A stretch of 64,000 nt of DNA from Pachyseris speciosa. Its lineage: Eukaryota > Cnidaria > Anthozoa > Scleractinia > Pachyseridae. The translations under genes were made by a program, and so were the position numbers. Under the pieces are notes generated by a model that worked only from the letters and a program-made list of their open reading frames with translations, did no database searches and had not been told where the DNA came from. The stretch spans positions 242,501 through 306,500 of the forward strand of contig JAEMWC010000251.1 in the NCBI GenBank assembly GCA_016490735.1, written 5' to 3'. Shown here one piece after another: positions 47,700 through 57,600 of the stretch; the first letter of the stretch is position 1, and each line of letters opens with the position of its first letter.

Positions 47700-50435
47700 A
47701 CGGTCAACCTCTATTAAGTGGCCAGTTTTCAGAGTCCTGAGGGAGGCCACTTAATAGAGGTCACATTGTAAATCAATAAATAAATATTAAGTAAATGAAA
47801 TAAATAAATAAATTAATTAATTAAGGTATATAGTTACATTCACAGATAGCTAGCATTTACACTTCTAGTAGAGCAAGAACCTTTGAGAGGATGAGAAATA
47901 GTAAGTAATAATAATAGCTAGGGTTTGGTTAATGATAATTACCAATTTTTAAGATAATTGTTGTTTAAGAAAGGGGGACGTGACGGAAACGAAAATGTCA
48001 TTTCAAAATATACATTCTAGTTATTGTAGCACTTTTGCAATTATTTCAATTTGTTCAACGTGTAAAATGTCGGCGAACTATCCAGGAACTAAATTATATG
48101 AACGGCATTAAAGTAAAGAAAAAGAAAGAAAAATTTGCCATCATGGCTCATGTTCTTGCCAAAACCTAAAATTTGGTCATTTCACGTCGTTGTTTTGCAG
48201 AGGACAGACAAAATGTAAAACACATGTGCAGAGCTATTGTTTTTGCTCATTAAACCTATTGTTTTGTGACGTTCTTGTTGACGTTCCCGTCGTCGTTTCT
48301 TAAAATCCATAATCATCCTCATCACCAAGTGCCGCTAGTAAAAACTGGTGAATTTTGTTTTTGAAGGGTTTTTTCCTTGCTTATGCAGGTCGACAGGTTT
48401 CAGGCAATTCAATAACTTAGCTCCGAAAATGGAAAATGAATGAGGTCAAATACTCAGTCTTGATTTATTAACCTAATTATAAGTTACCAGCATCAGAAAA
48501 TCTAGCACCGGTATGAACGTTGGAAGAACAGGTAAAAAGATCACTCAGATATTCTGAGGCACAGAATTGGTAGATACATAAGAGAGCATACCGAATTATG
48601 AACATTACAGGAGAAAAGTTGTGAGACACTGGGCCTGTGGTTTATTATCCTTATCCGAGAAGACTAGAAAGTCTTGCCATTGGCAGATGTTATTACAAAC
48701 TGGCAGTACTTTCTCCTATCCTCAATTATTTAAAGACCCTGAGGGTTTGTCTGGCTGGGGTTTCAACCCTGTGACCTCCTGTACGATAGTCCAGTGCTCT
48801 ACCAACTGAGCTAACCAATTGGCGGTTGCCATTAACAATTCCACTCGATGACTGCCGACCCTGATCTCCAATCACTTGCTGAATTACTTAACTTAACTTA
48901 ACTTAACTCACGGAGGTCATAACATAGTGTCCACTATGCAACAGTAGACACAACAAAAATAAAACGAAGGATAAAATTGAACCACAACAGTTATTTTAAC
49001 TGAGACTTAACAGCCAATGATGAAGTCTATAAACCCCCGTTCTCACCCCCAACCCCTTAGCCTGCGAGCAAGCTCTCCCATTGGGGTGTCCCGTGAGATT
49101 TACTTTGGGTGAAAGTGGTGAGTGAAGTGAGCTGCAAGAATAAATCTGGCATGATACTCCAATGAGAGCTTGCTCGCAAGCTACCACCTTCTTAACCTGC
49201 AGACACAGATGGACTTCCAGTGAGTTGTTTCACGCTGGCTGGGGACTGAGCTGAGGCATGTGGGAAGAGTACACGTGTGTAGCTTAGCTTTCTGAGTTTT
49301 TTGCTTGTGTGAATGAGTCATTTTACATGTAGCTATCAATCATATGATGAGGAAAAGAAAACAATGTACACTCGTCCAGCACTTCAGAAAATGATACCTG
49401 TTTGCCAGAGGAGGAGAAAGCTCTGCAGTCCTGTTTCATTTGTTCTTCATTAGAGGTGTCAGTGGATGAGATGTCAAGTTCACACAACATGGAACAAGAC
49501 TTGGAAGGTGAAATTCTGGCACAAAGTTGTTGATATTGATACAAAGCTTGAACAACTAGAAGAAATTAGAAGTACTGAAGGCAAAATGGATACAAAGTGA
49601 TAACAAAAGTTGTAACCTGGCTTTGAAAAGCTAAAACTCTTGGAGACAAAGTATGGAAACTTTGGGAATATTCTTTCATTCCACCTGGAGATATTTTGCT
49701 TTGTAAGGGAACATGTTTTTTTTCTTTTAATTAGTACAAGTTGTTTTGTGTTGATTGTGCACCTCGACTCATTCAAAGTTTTATCTGGCTGCCTAAAATT
49801 TTTGTTGTTAATTGTTTTCTTTTAGTATATATACTGTAACATTGTAATGCAATGCAAAGTAATGTAAGTACTCTAAGTCTTGTAATATAATGTGTTCCTA
49901 CAATGTTGTGCTGCATAGTGTACAGTTGTAAAATTAATAGCATAATAATATAGTATAAATGTAAATGTCATAAAGTAGTGTGTAACCAAGTGTTAGTTTT
50001 ATATTTGTAATGTTTTGTCTTTTGTGAATGAAAATATAATGGCATCGTAAAAAATGTTGTTTCACGTCGCTGGAAACCCTTCTGTGTTCACAGGCTAACC
50101 CCAACCCCCACACTTAATACCAACTCCACTTTACTCCCAAACCAGTTGAGTGGATACAATGTATGTAGTATTTTCATGTCCAACACCAGAAAAAAAATCC
50201 AAGTGTGTGGTAATACACACAATTTTAGCAAAACTTGTAAGGAAAGCTAAGAATCATAAAGTTAACAGCAATGTTGACATTTTTTTGTAAGAATGGACTG
50301 ATCATCTGGATCTTTCATAGAAGCTGGCAATTGCATGCATTCAGTGTAATACCTTTATCATTTGCAAAATGGCTGGTACATCCTCAGCTACAGCTTCTCG
50401 AATACTCCAACTGTTGTTGAGAAACTGTTGTCTAC
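40537..50435 (-). CDS. Diamine/thialysine N-acetyltransferase, paralog A (first exon not found)
   Basis: Exons on minus are 50435-50353, 45755-45701, 43894-43700, 41932-41892 and 40704-40537 (TAA), GT-AG and in phase. The ATG must lie in an exon upstream of 50435 that I could not locate. The product is a GNAT-fold enzyme like human SAT1/SAT2, which move acetyl from acetyl-CoA to polyamines or thialysine in the cytosol. Seen: SIREAVAEDVPAILQMIK at the amino end, DGFGENPWF (as SAT1 DGFGEHPF), ALYLEDMYV with the acidic Glu-Asp pair used for substrate binding in SSAT, the acetyl-CoA loop SRGKGIGTAML (RxxGxG) and HWNKLAVDFYLKRGA with the likely general-acid Tyr. Introns are swollen by transposons; the first is 4.6 kb. 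Which amine is the substrate cannot be told. Confidence 0.85.
40707..41031. mobile_element. CCAAT-rich MITE abutting a splice acceptor
   Basis: This copy has the GGAGCGGTTTTCATTTTAGT end at 41031 and is truncated at 40707, where AAAGCAATTACTCTGACC of the family runs up to the acceptor of the last exon of acetyltransferase A (AG at 40705-40706). Confidence 0.6.
41278..41824 (-). mobile_element. Penelope-like element fragment with GIY-YIG endonuclease end
   Basis: A 128-codon frame (41824-41438) has CIVYPFKCDLCDTDYIGYT, then RHLHQRIEEHR, matching the GIY-YIG nuclease at the carboxyl end of Penelope-like retroelements. It ends SDSIRAKVFV. The reverse transcriptase is missing. Downstream on the same strand at about 41352-41310 is TGAAAATGA, a stem and GAAACGTCG, resembling the element's terminal region. 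It lies in an intron of acetyltransferase A. Confidence 0.75.
42279..42535. mobile_element. CCAAT-rich MITE, one end truncated
   Basis: GGCGCTTTTCAATTGAGTGT at the left and CCAATCACAGAGCGAAGCAA inside identify the family. The right terminus is lost after CAAAACGAGAATAG. Confidence 0.7.
42988..43275 (-). pseudogene. Second Penelope-like fragment, decayed
   Basis: The frame 43218-42988 ends SDSIRAKVFK and continues upstream as FKCDLCDVGYFGF after an in-frame stop, so it is an older broken copy of the GIY-YIG end found at 41438-41824. Confidence 0.65.
43655..43682. repeat. (ATC)n microsatellite
   Basis: About nine ATC/CAT units lie just 3' of the third exon of acetyltransferase A. The poly-Met frame read across it is an artefact. 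Confidence 0.9.
44090..45300 (+). pseudogene. LINE reverse-transcriptase carboxyl-end remnant
   Basis: 44140-44320 encodes KLSVGEVSVAPATVARNLG and WFDTNLSLVTHI, a motif just after the palm of CR1/Jockey-type reverse transcriptases. 44930-45080 encodes PPSTITKKTLGDRAFTAAAP and SLWNKLPSEIR, the usual carboxyl end of that group. The intervening frame is broken. The 3' tail (CCATTTGACCATATTTACATG, then ATT repeats) recurs at 18532. Confidence 0.7.
45301..46458. other. Intronic, repeat-derived
   Basis: Contains the second listed exon of acetyltransferase A (45755-45701) and, from about 45850, an old repeat. 46200-46310 (GACCACCACACTGGGAAC, CCCTACTC) recurs inverted at 50467-50600. A G-rich run lies at 45322-45360. 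Confidence 0.5.
46459..47768. mobile_element. Tc1/mariner-pogo-like element, decayed and invaded
   Basis: Left end CAGTGCGAACTCTATTAAGC and right end (complement) CAATGTGACCTCTATTAAGT are inverted and flanked by TA on both sides, the target of Tc1/mariner/pogo elements. It is 1310 bp with no transposase that I can read. A second palindromic element occupies about 47200-47700. Confidence 0.6.
47487..47690. repeat. Tandem 40 bp pair and adjoining palindrome
   Basis: GAAATTTGTTATAGATACGA...GGACCTC occurs twice at 47487-47567. Next come inverted arms ACAATTCAGGGAGTAATCGC and GCGATTACTCCCTGAATTGT at about 47571-47672, around a CCTCGCGCTTCGCGCTCGG core. Confidence 0.75.
47769..48610. other. Intronic, AT-rich, nothing identified
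   Basis: AAATAAAT-type runs at 47770-47830 and otherwise no recognisable feature; it lies in the first listed intron of acetyltransferase A. Confidence 0.4.
48620..48836 (-). mobile_element. SINE, third type (tRNA head plus GAGAAGACTAGAAAGTC body)
   Basis: On minus, GGTTAGCTCAGTTGGTAGAGC and CAGGGTTGAAACCCC give boxes A and B. The body reaches TTATCCGAGAAGACTAGAAA (as read on plus) at 48650. A (TTAAC)n microsatellite follows at 48888-48908. Confidence 0.6.
49058..49183. mobile_element. MITE with TAGCCTGCGAGCAAGC termini
   Basis: Inverted ends TAGCCTGCGAGCAAGCTCTC and GAGAGCTTGCTCGCAAGCTA enclose 126 bp. The terminal TAGCCTGCG matches the 103 bp element at 60664. The target duplication is imperfect. 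Confidence 0.65.
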
Positions 50436-51720
50436 CTATAATAAAGGAGAAGATAAGGACGATAAACCGTAGGCCCCGTCTCACAACTCTTCATAATTGA
50501 TTCTGTGGGACGTTAAAGAACCCATGCACTGTTCGAAAAGAGTAGGGTATGTAGTCCTGTGTGGTGGTCTACCTCTACTAGAATGTGGTTATGGGGAGGG
50601 ATTTGCAGTTACGGCCTACAGAAATTGGCGCAAGCTGTTGTAGTGTCCCTGCCAGGTCTCTGGCGAAGACTATAAATCATAAATCATAAATCAAGATAGT
50701 CAGAGATCTATTCCAAAAAAAACGTTCCATTACATTGATTGTTGAGCCACTATTCAGGCAAAACAGTGGTTGTATATTGTGAGCATGTCTAGGCATAATT
50801 TATGGTGACTGGGGCCCTATAATGTTCCGGACATAAAACATACCTTGAATACCATCTGCTGACCAACAACATTCTGATGGGTTGGGGTGGAGATGACCAA
50901 GTTTTTGCTTTGAGATTTGTGTTTGATACATGTACAACAGTTTCGATTTACTAGTTGTGCTATTGATGACTGTATGTTCAAGAATCAAGCCAACTTAAGT
51001 ATTTTCTACAGTATTTCACATGGTGGACATGGTGTTACAGTGCCTATGACCCCAAAAATCTTTTTGAATTCGGTTAAAACCCAATGTTCATTTATAAAAT
51101 TTTAATTAAAAGTGAGCGCCATTTAAGGCACGACCGAGCAAATGGGAGAATGGGACTAGTCACGTCATTCCTGGCCATTACTCGCATCACTTTGGTTTAT
51201 ACTGTATGGGATCAAGCATTTTCAGGATTTAGTATTTTGGCGAAAGAACTTTTGTTGGACTAAAATAGAATGGAATTATCAAATCTATTCATAATGTCGT
51301 CCAGTGGTGCTGGCTTTGACTGCAGCTCAGATTCCAAGGCCACAGAAACGGATGGCGATTGAGTACAAGTTGGAAGTCAAGGTTCATGAAATGCGAGCGA
51401 ACAAGAAACCTCAGATGACGAGGAACCTGGAGATGTGTATGCCAAATACCTGGAACAAAATGTGTTCATCCCAAAGGGTTTAAATTGCATACAACATTGA
51501 GAAAGCCGAATGGGTCTATGAGGCGATGGCAGACAAGGAATGGCTGGCTCAGAATGAAGCAGAAAGGATGGAGGAAGAACATGAAATGAAATTGCAAAAG
51601 AGACTAAAGGTGCAGTATTGCGGCATGTTTATCAGGTATATACAAAATAATATTTATTTAAGCCAAAAACATTTTGTGGGGTTATAGACACTTTAAACAA
51701 ATAGAACTCTAAAGAAACTC
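50436..51720. other. Between the two acetyltransferase genes
   Basis: Should contain the missing first exon of paralog A if that exon is close. A donor-like AAG|GTATGT on minus near 50842 follows an ATG, but its phase does not fit. 50467-50600 is an inverted copy of the repeat at 46200-46310. 51290-51640 has an open, acidic stretch with no domain that I recognise. Confidence 0.35.
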
Positions 51721-54700
51721 TTATTTTAGTTTCTTGCCAGCAAATTCCAACAAAGGTTCTCTAGTGAAACGGTACTTCCGCCACTCATCCAGGCACACTG
51801 CTCCTTGTTTATGATAAAAATCTGCAGCAAGTTTGTTCCAGTGTCGAGAGTGCCAGTCCACTCTGCTACACCCCCTTTCAACAGCAATCTGAAGATATAA
51901 CATGATATTATCAGCTCTTTGCTGTAACCTACATTACACAGTCATACACCAACTCTTGCAGATATCTAATTAAATTAAATTAAATTAATAAATTAATATA
52001 TAAATACATAAATCAATTTATTTGAGTGTCAATGTATGTACTAGTGGAATAAACAATATTTATTTATTTATTAATTATAGCATGCACACACTGTGCTAAT
52101 TGGGGACAGTGTATCCAGATGAATTGGAATTTGCAAATGTTGGGTTTTTGAGGAGAGGTGAAAACTGGAGTACCTAGAGAAAAACTCAACCCAAAAAAAC
52201 TCAACCCACATATGATTATGACCCTGGGAATCAAACATGGGCCATGTGCATTGGTAGGAGGCAAGTGCTTTCACCACTACACCATCCCTGTTCCCCCGAA
52301 TGAACGAATCTCCCTGTCTCCCATATGGGTCACAAAATCTCCAGGATAAAAGGAACTTGGGACTTTCTAAAAGAAGCTAATGTCTCAATGTGAGTTTTTC
52401 CAAACATTTTGAGAATATTTAAGCCAATTTTTCTACTTTTGTGGACACCAAAGAAAATACACTTTTGCCATTCAGTGCCATATTGTTCCAGTTAGAGAAA
52501 ATCTGGGCCAAAAATAAATAAATAAACCGACTATGTTTACCAAGGGTGACACTTTACGGTAATTCAACTGACAAACCTGTCGTCCTTGAAATTTTGGATT
52601 GAAGTGGAATTTGGAAATGTTGGTATTTGAGGAGAAGGGAATCTGGAGTACCCAGAGAAAAACCTCTCAGAGCAGAGTAGTCAGAACCAACAACAAAAAC
52701 AACCCATTTATGATGCCCAGTCTGGGAATCAAACCCAGTTTAGTGCTCTCAGCAATACAGGATCCCTGCTTTTGCGACAGGGAGTGGTTTCACTTGGAGT
52801 GGGTGCATCACCTTCGGGGGTGGGGTGGGGGGGGGGGGGGGGGGGATAAAAAATGGAAGTGATGGCATAAAAGAAAAAAAATCTCCAGATTTCATATCTC
52901 CAGGGGTTGACATCTCTGATATTACAGACAGAGATGGCTTGCCATGGTTTTGTACTCCCATGTCATGACTCCCTTTTGATATCATAAGTAATATTTATGT
53001 ATAATGTGAAAAAAAATGAAAAGGGTGAATGCATATAATTGAGGCAGGGGAAATGGAAACGGAAGAAACTGTTTGGAGTGGAAATGATGCAGGCGGCAAA
53101 ACCTTTAAAATAATTTTTATGAATTGACACATTCTGACACTGATACGGTACTTTTTCATATGCTACTTTGCTACAGGCCAGGAAGTCAGAGACATTTTTA
53201 TCTGTATTCAAAATATATTTTACAACATTTTCCACTTATTATAAGCATTTCTGAAACAAATCATACCTCAGAAACTTTCTTTAGCATTGCTGTCCCAATT
53301 CCTTTTCCTATTTTAGGAAAATACAGTAAAAAAGATTCAATTGCCCTGCTGCCAGTATTGCTGCTGCTACTACTACCAGTTGATGGTACTAAGGCCCGGT
53401 TAAGATGCCGTACTTTAGCTGAGCTGAATCGAATTCAATGAATTAAGTTCGGAACGGCTGGTTTAATTTAGATCGGCTGAGCAATTAATCCCACCTGGCT
53501 CAGCCAGAAAGAACTGCTACAGAACAGCTGTAGACCAGCTTTGATTCACATGCTGTATTTCACATAAGCCAAATCAAATGCATAAATAATTTTAATGTAT
53601 TTTTCATGCTGTTTTTACATGAGAGCATGCACAAAGGAGTGTTGCAGAAGAAAAAATGGCGGCTTGGCGGGCCAAACTCAATGAAGGTAACGTGTACTTC
53701 GTGTTTCGGCCGAATAAAGTTCAGCGTCTGAATCAATTTTTAGCCAGGATTAATTAATTTAGGTCGGCTGCCTATTGTTCAATTCGATTCGGCTCGGCTG
53801 AAGTATGGCATCTGAACAGGGCCTAATAAAGTTGATATTAAATACCATGTGACTTCACATCCTGTTCGGTGCTCTACTTGAAATTTCATAACAAACCAAA
53901 ATAATGTTCCCTGATGGTATAGTGCTTACTACAATGCATACTTGAAAATCATCTGAAAGTGAGAGGTTCAAACCAACTTTTGTTTTATGTAATTTAATTA
54001 GACACAAAACTCTGTTTTCCTTGCCCAGGTGAATAAATATGACAGTGACATACAGCTGGGGTTAATGCTCTAATGGATTAGTATTGCATTAAAGGAGTAT
54101 CAACTCTTCTGATTCCTTTATCTTGCAAAACCTGAAACTTCCTATCATGTTACAACTATCGCATCTGTCATAGATTGTCTTTACTAAGGGGCTCCTAAAA
54201 TGGTTCTCTCTTCCAGCAAGACATTGAACCGCATCTTCGTTCTAAAGTTTGTTGGTTGTTCTTGAAGTTGACTGTTGATTGTTCTGTCAGGCTGATTTCA
54301 CAATCTAAATGTTTAAATTTGCCATGTTTGGTTGTGTTAACAATCCACAGCCAACTGCAGGTAGCTTAATATGGCTTAACACTTCTTAACCCTCTAAGCC
54401 CTGATAGTGCCATATGGCACAAAATGCAATTACACCACTGCAGCTCAATATTCAGTCAATTTGCATGAAATTTAGAAAACTAAAAGATCTTGGAAAGATC
54501 TCTATAGTGAAGACAAAAATAATATCATGCCCCCTCCTATACAAGACTTGATTTAGCACCCCTGCAACTTTGGCAACTTTTTGTCCTTGTACTTTTTAGA
54601 CCAAGTTAATATCTGACAACAAGCAATGCACTGAGAGATGCAAATTAAGCTACAGTTTAGGGGGATACCCAATGTGTACAAGAAACAGGAAAATTTTATT

Positions 54701-56924
54701 TTTTGGGCACTTGTCAATCCAATCTGTGGCCTCCTCCATTTCTTTTGGTGTGATTTATACCCCAGAAAATACCTTTCAAATGGTATATCACATGTGGTCT
54801 CAGAATTAAATATCGGTTAGTATAAATTAAACAATTTGGGATCAACTGTACCCAGACTCTGAAAGATGGGATGTCAATATGAACCAGAATAACACAGCAC
54901 ATAAACAATATTATGTGCAAAAAACTATATTATTAATTATTATTATTGTTATTAACTAACCACACTTTACCTTTGGAAGCAGGCTCAACATAAATGTTTA
55001 TCATGTACAAAGCTCGACCTTCCCACGTTGAATAAGTATTGTAAAATAACGCATGGCCAACTGTTCTTCTCTTTGGTAAAGAATGATTCTCTTCAAGGAG
55101 ATGAACCTCTTCTGCGATCAAACAATCAAACCATGGATTTTCTCCGAAACCATCAATCAGCATTGCTACAAGTTTTAAAATGGAAAGTATAGTAAGTATT
55201 TGAAAACTATCAACGGACCACTTTGACAATGTCACGCAAAATTACAATTTTTCATATCAACAAAAAACAACCTCCATTGATCAATTAATCATTGGATGCC
55301 AAATTTAGTATGCAAACATGCTAGGTTTCATTAGAATCTGTCGCAAACTTGTGGAAATATGAGATGCCAAACTTGCCAATTTTTACAGAGAAATGTCTGG
55401 AGGACTTGTTTTTTGTTTGTATGAAAAATATGGAAAATTGTTATTTTGTGTGACAATGTTGAAGTGGTCCATTGTTTCATATGTGTCGTGAGGGTGGAGC
55501 TTCCATTCAACTGCTGAAAGTTATAAAGAGGAATTTGAATGTTCATTTCATTCTTGGAAATACTGATGTCATGCTAATGTACATGTAGATTGACTTTAAA
55601 TAAAGACAAATTAACTTTACCTTTCTCAGTGTTTTTGACAACTGACTCGGGTTCCTTGTGATAGGCAGCCAAATCCTGGAAAAAACAAACACCACCTTTA
55701 CAAACTTTTAAAGGTTATGGTGTACCCACAAGGAAAAAACACAACACACAAGGATTTGGTGGGAATGGTTGGACAGGAAAAAGCCAGCAAGGCTTGAATA
55801 GCACGCACCAACTGGATAACCCACTGGATGAGGGTGTCTCCATGCATGGTGCCATGCCGAGGGGGTACCTCATGCCTGTACTGTGCACAAGGTGAGCATG
55901 GTTCACCCATCCATTTGACTGGGGTTATGTCCTTGGCCAAGTTAACCAAGTCCAGCAGAATTCCCATGCCCCCTCCCTGACAGGACTTCAGCACAAGGCT
56001 GAGGGGATGCAACAGGCACCAATTCCTAGGCCTAACTTTATTAGTGAAACACCAAGAGAGTGAAGCTTGAAAGCAATGAAGGGAAAAAGATAAATAACTA
56101 CAGGGAGCCTGCAATAATGGGTGGGGGGACTTTGCTGCTTGACTTGCAACAATGGAAGAAAGTGCCAACCGAGAGGGCATATACACACACACACTATATA
56201 AGGCACAGTGCCAAATAAGAAGATACCACATGGGAAGAAACCACAATGATTTGCAGGCTCACACATTGTTGCTTGCCAACATTAGCTTTTAATTTATGCT
56301 AAAATATCATTTTATACCTTCCTCCCCCCTCTCCCCTCCCTCTCCTTTACCAATCCCACTTCTCCACTTCCCCAACCAATTTTTTTAATAAATGGGTATT
56401 ATTTTCAGCTCCAACACTACAAGCGATTGCAAAAAGAGTTGAGACACTCACTGTCAATAACCGTATGCTGTACAATGTGTCATACGAGTCACTGCATCCC
56501 CAACCCCCTCCCCCCAAGCAAAGTTGTGTCGATCTCCACTTGCAATTCAAGCGAAAGGGTATCAACATTGAAAAAGGGGAGGGGGGAGGGAGGGGCACTG
56601 TGCCTTTTCTTTTGAACTGGAAAAGGCATTTTAGTTAGAGGAAGGGAATTTTCCATTTAGTGTCTCAACCTTTTTGCAACTGCTTGTAGCAAAAAATACC
56701 AAGTGCACAGTAATATAACTTAAGTAAATGAAGTAAATGTTGTAAACAAGCCAAGAATCACAAAAACGAGAGATTTTGCGGGAGGGAATGGACTGATAAT
56801 CTGATCTCAAAGTACAGGCGATTTCATACAAGTAGCGTTATACCTTTGTCATTTGTAAAATATCCGGGACATCCTCTGCTACAGCTTCTCGAACTCTCCA
56901 ACTGCTCATGCCCGAACTACTCAT
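51721..56924 (-). CDS. Diamine/thialysine N-acetyltransferase-like, paralog B
   Basis: Exons on minus are 56924-56844, 55675-55621, 55165-54971, 53307-53267 and 51888-51721 (TAA); lengths 81, 55, 195, 41 and 168 nt give 179 residues. The start ATG follows an acceptor (TGCAG) by two bases, so a 5' UTR exon is likely. A second Met is five codons on. The last four exons have the same lengths and phases as paralog A, showing a tandem duplication. GNAT features remain (SSWRVREAVAEDVP, DGFGENPWF, GKGIGTAMLKKVSE, HWNKLAADFYHKQGA). However, the acidic ALYLEDMYV motif of A is ALYMINIYV here, losing both Glu and Asp, and the first Arg of the acetyl-CoA loop is Lys. The polyamine pocket is therefore probably changed; a new substrate or reduced activity is inferred. 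Confidence 0.88.
51960..52080. repeat. AT-rich simple repeat
   Basis: Runs of TTAAA and ATTTA units in the last intron of paralog B. Confidence 0.7.
52097..52290 (-). mobile_element. SINE, same family as 17568-17796
   Basis: On minus, a tRNA-like head (TGTAGTGGTGAAAGC) is followed by GTTTGATTCCCAGGG and a body with TCTAGGTACTCCAGTTTTCA. The GATGAATTGGAATTTGC end (plus) matches the family. Confidence 0.65.
52590..52848 (-). mobile_element. SINE, same family, followed by a poly(G) run
   Basis: GAAGTGGAATTTGGAAATGT, AGTACCCAGAGAAAAACCTC and GTCTGGGAATCAAACCCAG (plus) identify the family; the tRNA-like head is decayed. A G-run lies at about 52815-52846. Confidence 0.6.
53393..53823. mobile_element. 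PIF/Harbinger-like MITE
   Basis: Ends GGCCCGGTTAAGATGCCGTA and (complement) GGCCCTGTTCAGATGCCATA are inverted, extended by TTTAGCTGAGC-type arms, and flanked by TAA on both sides. It is 431 bp and contains AAAATGGCGGC. It lies in the third intron of paralog B. Confidence 0.7.
53824..54970. other. Intronic, nothing identified
   Basis: No repeat or coding signal that I can name. A conserved-looking segment around 54395-54440 (CCCTAAGCCC-like) may be an old repeat. Confidence 0.3.
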
Positions 56925-57225
56925 AGCTGCAGATAAAAAATTAAAGGGTTTTCTTTCGAGCAACGTCAACTGTTGTCTTGTTATAAAATGGATAGCCGCT
57001 ATGCAAAAATGGCTGTCTTTGGATTATTCTTTTGTTCGTATTCAAAATAGCCTCCCTAACCTCGTTCGGAATAACAAATTCTTTAGAATTTTTAACTCAA
57101 AACCGAGGTTAGTGAGGCTACCGGTATTTTGAATAAGTACAAAAGAATAATTTCAAGCCAGCAATTCCGATAGTCCTGGATACATTTCTTAAGCCCCTAT
57201 ACATTCCTAGCAGCGGTCGTATGTT

Positions 57226-57315
57226 TAGCCTCCTTCGCAAACGTCTTTGGGCTCGTCACGCGTTCCTTGGGCAAGGAACGCGTGACGAGCCCAAAGACGT
57301 CTGCGAAGGAGGCTA
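57226..57315. mobile_element. 90 bp palindromic element with 9 bp target duplication
   Basis: Two 44 bp arms (TAGCCTCCTTCGCAAACGTC...CCTTG) are inverted with a single mismatch around GG. The direct repeat TCGTATGTT brackets it at 57217-57225 and 57316-57324. It looks like a centre-deleted form of the 323 bp element at 61249-61571. The 9 bp duplication suggests a Mutator-like (MULE) family. Confidence 0.8.
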
Positions 57316-57600
57316 TCGTATGTTCGAAGCCGGTGGGCAATTGGTATAACTTCGTCGACAGCTGATGTTCCGGAAGAGCTACGGGTCAAGATAGTCTCCT
57401 TCGCAGCCGTTATTAGGGTCGTCACGAAACGCTCTTTCCCACTAACAGCTAAGAGGGAAAAATCCGGATGGAAAAATCCGGATGGAATGACCGTTGAATA
57501 ATGTAAGCGATTTTCCGAATTTACCGACCAGGCGTATCAGTATTGGCGCAGCACAGGGGCATTTTGTCTGCGCATGCTCCAAGGGAATGCTTGTTTAACG

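Noticed and set aside
48888..48908. Short regular repeats considered as a CRISPR-like array.
   Set aside because: They are a five-base TTAAC microsatellite with no spacers, in an animal-type genome.
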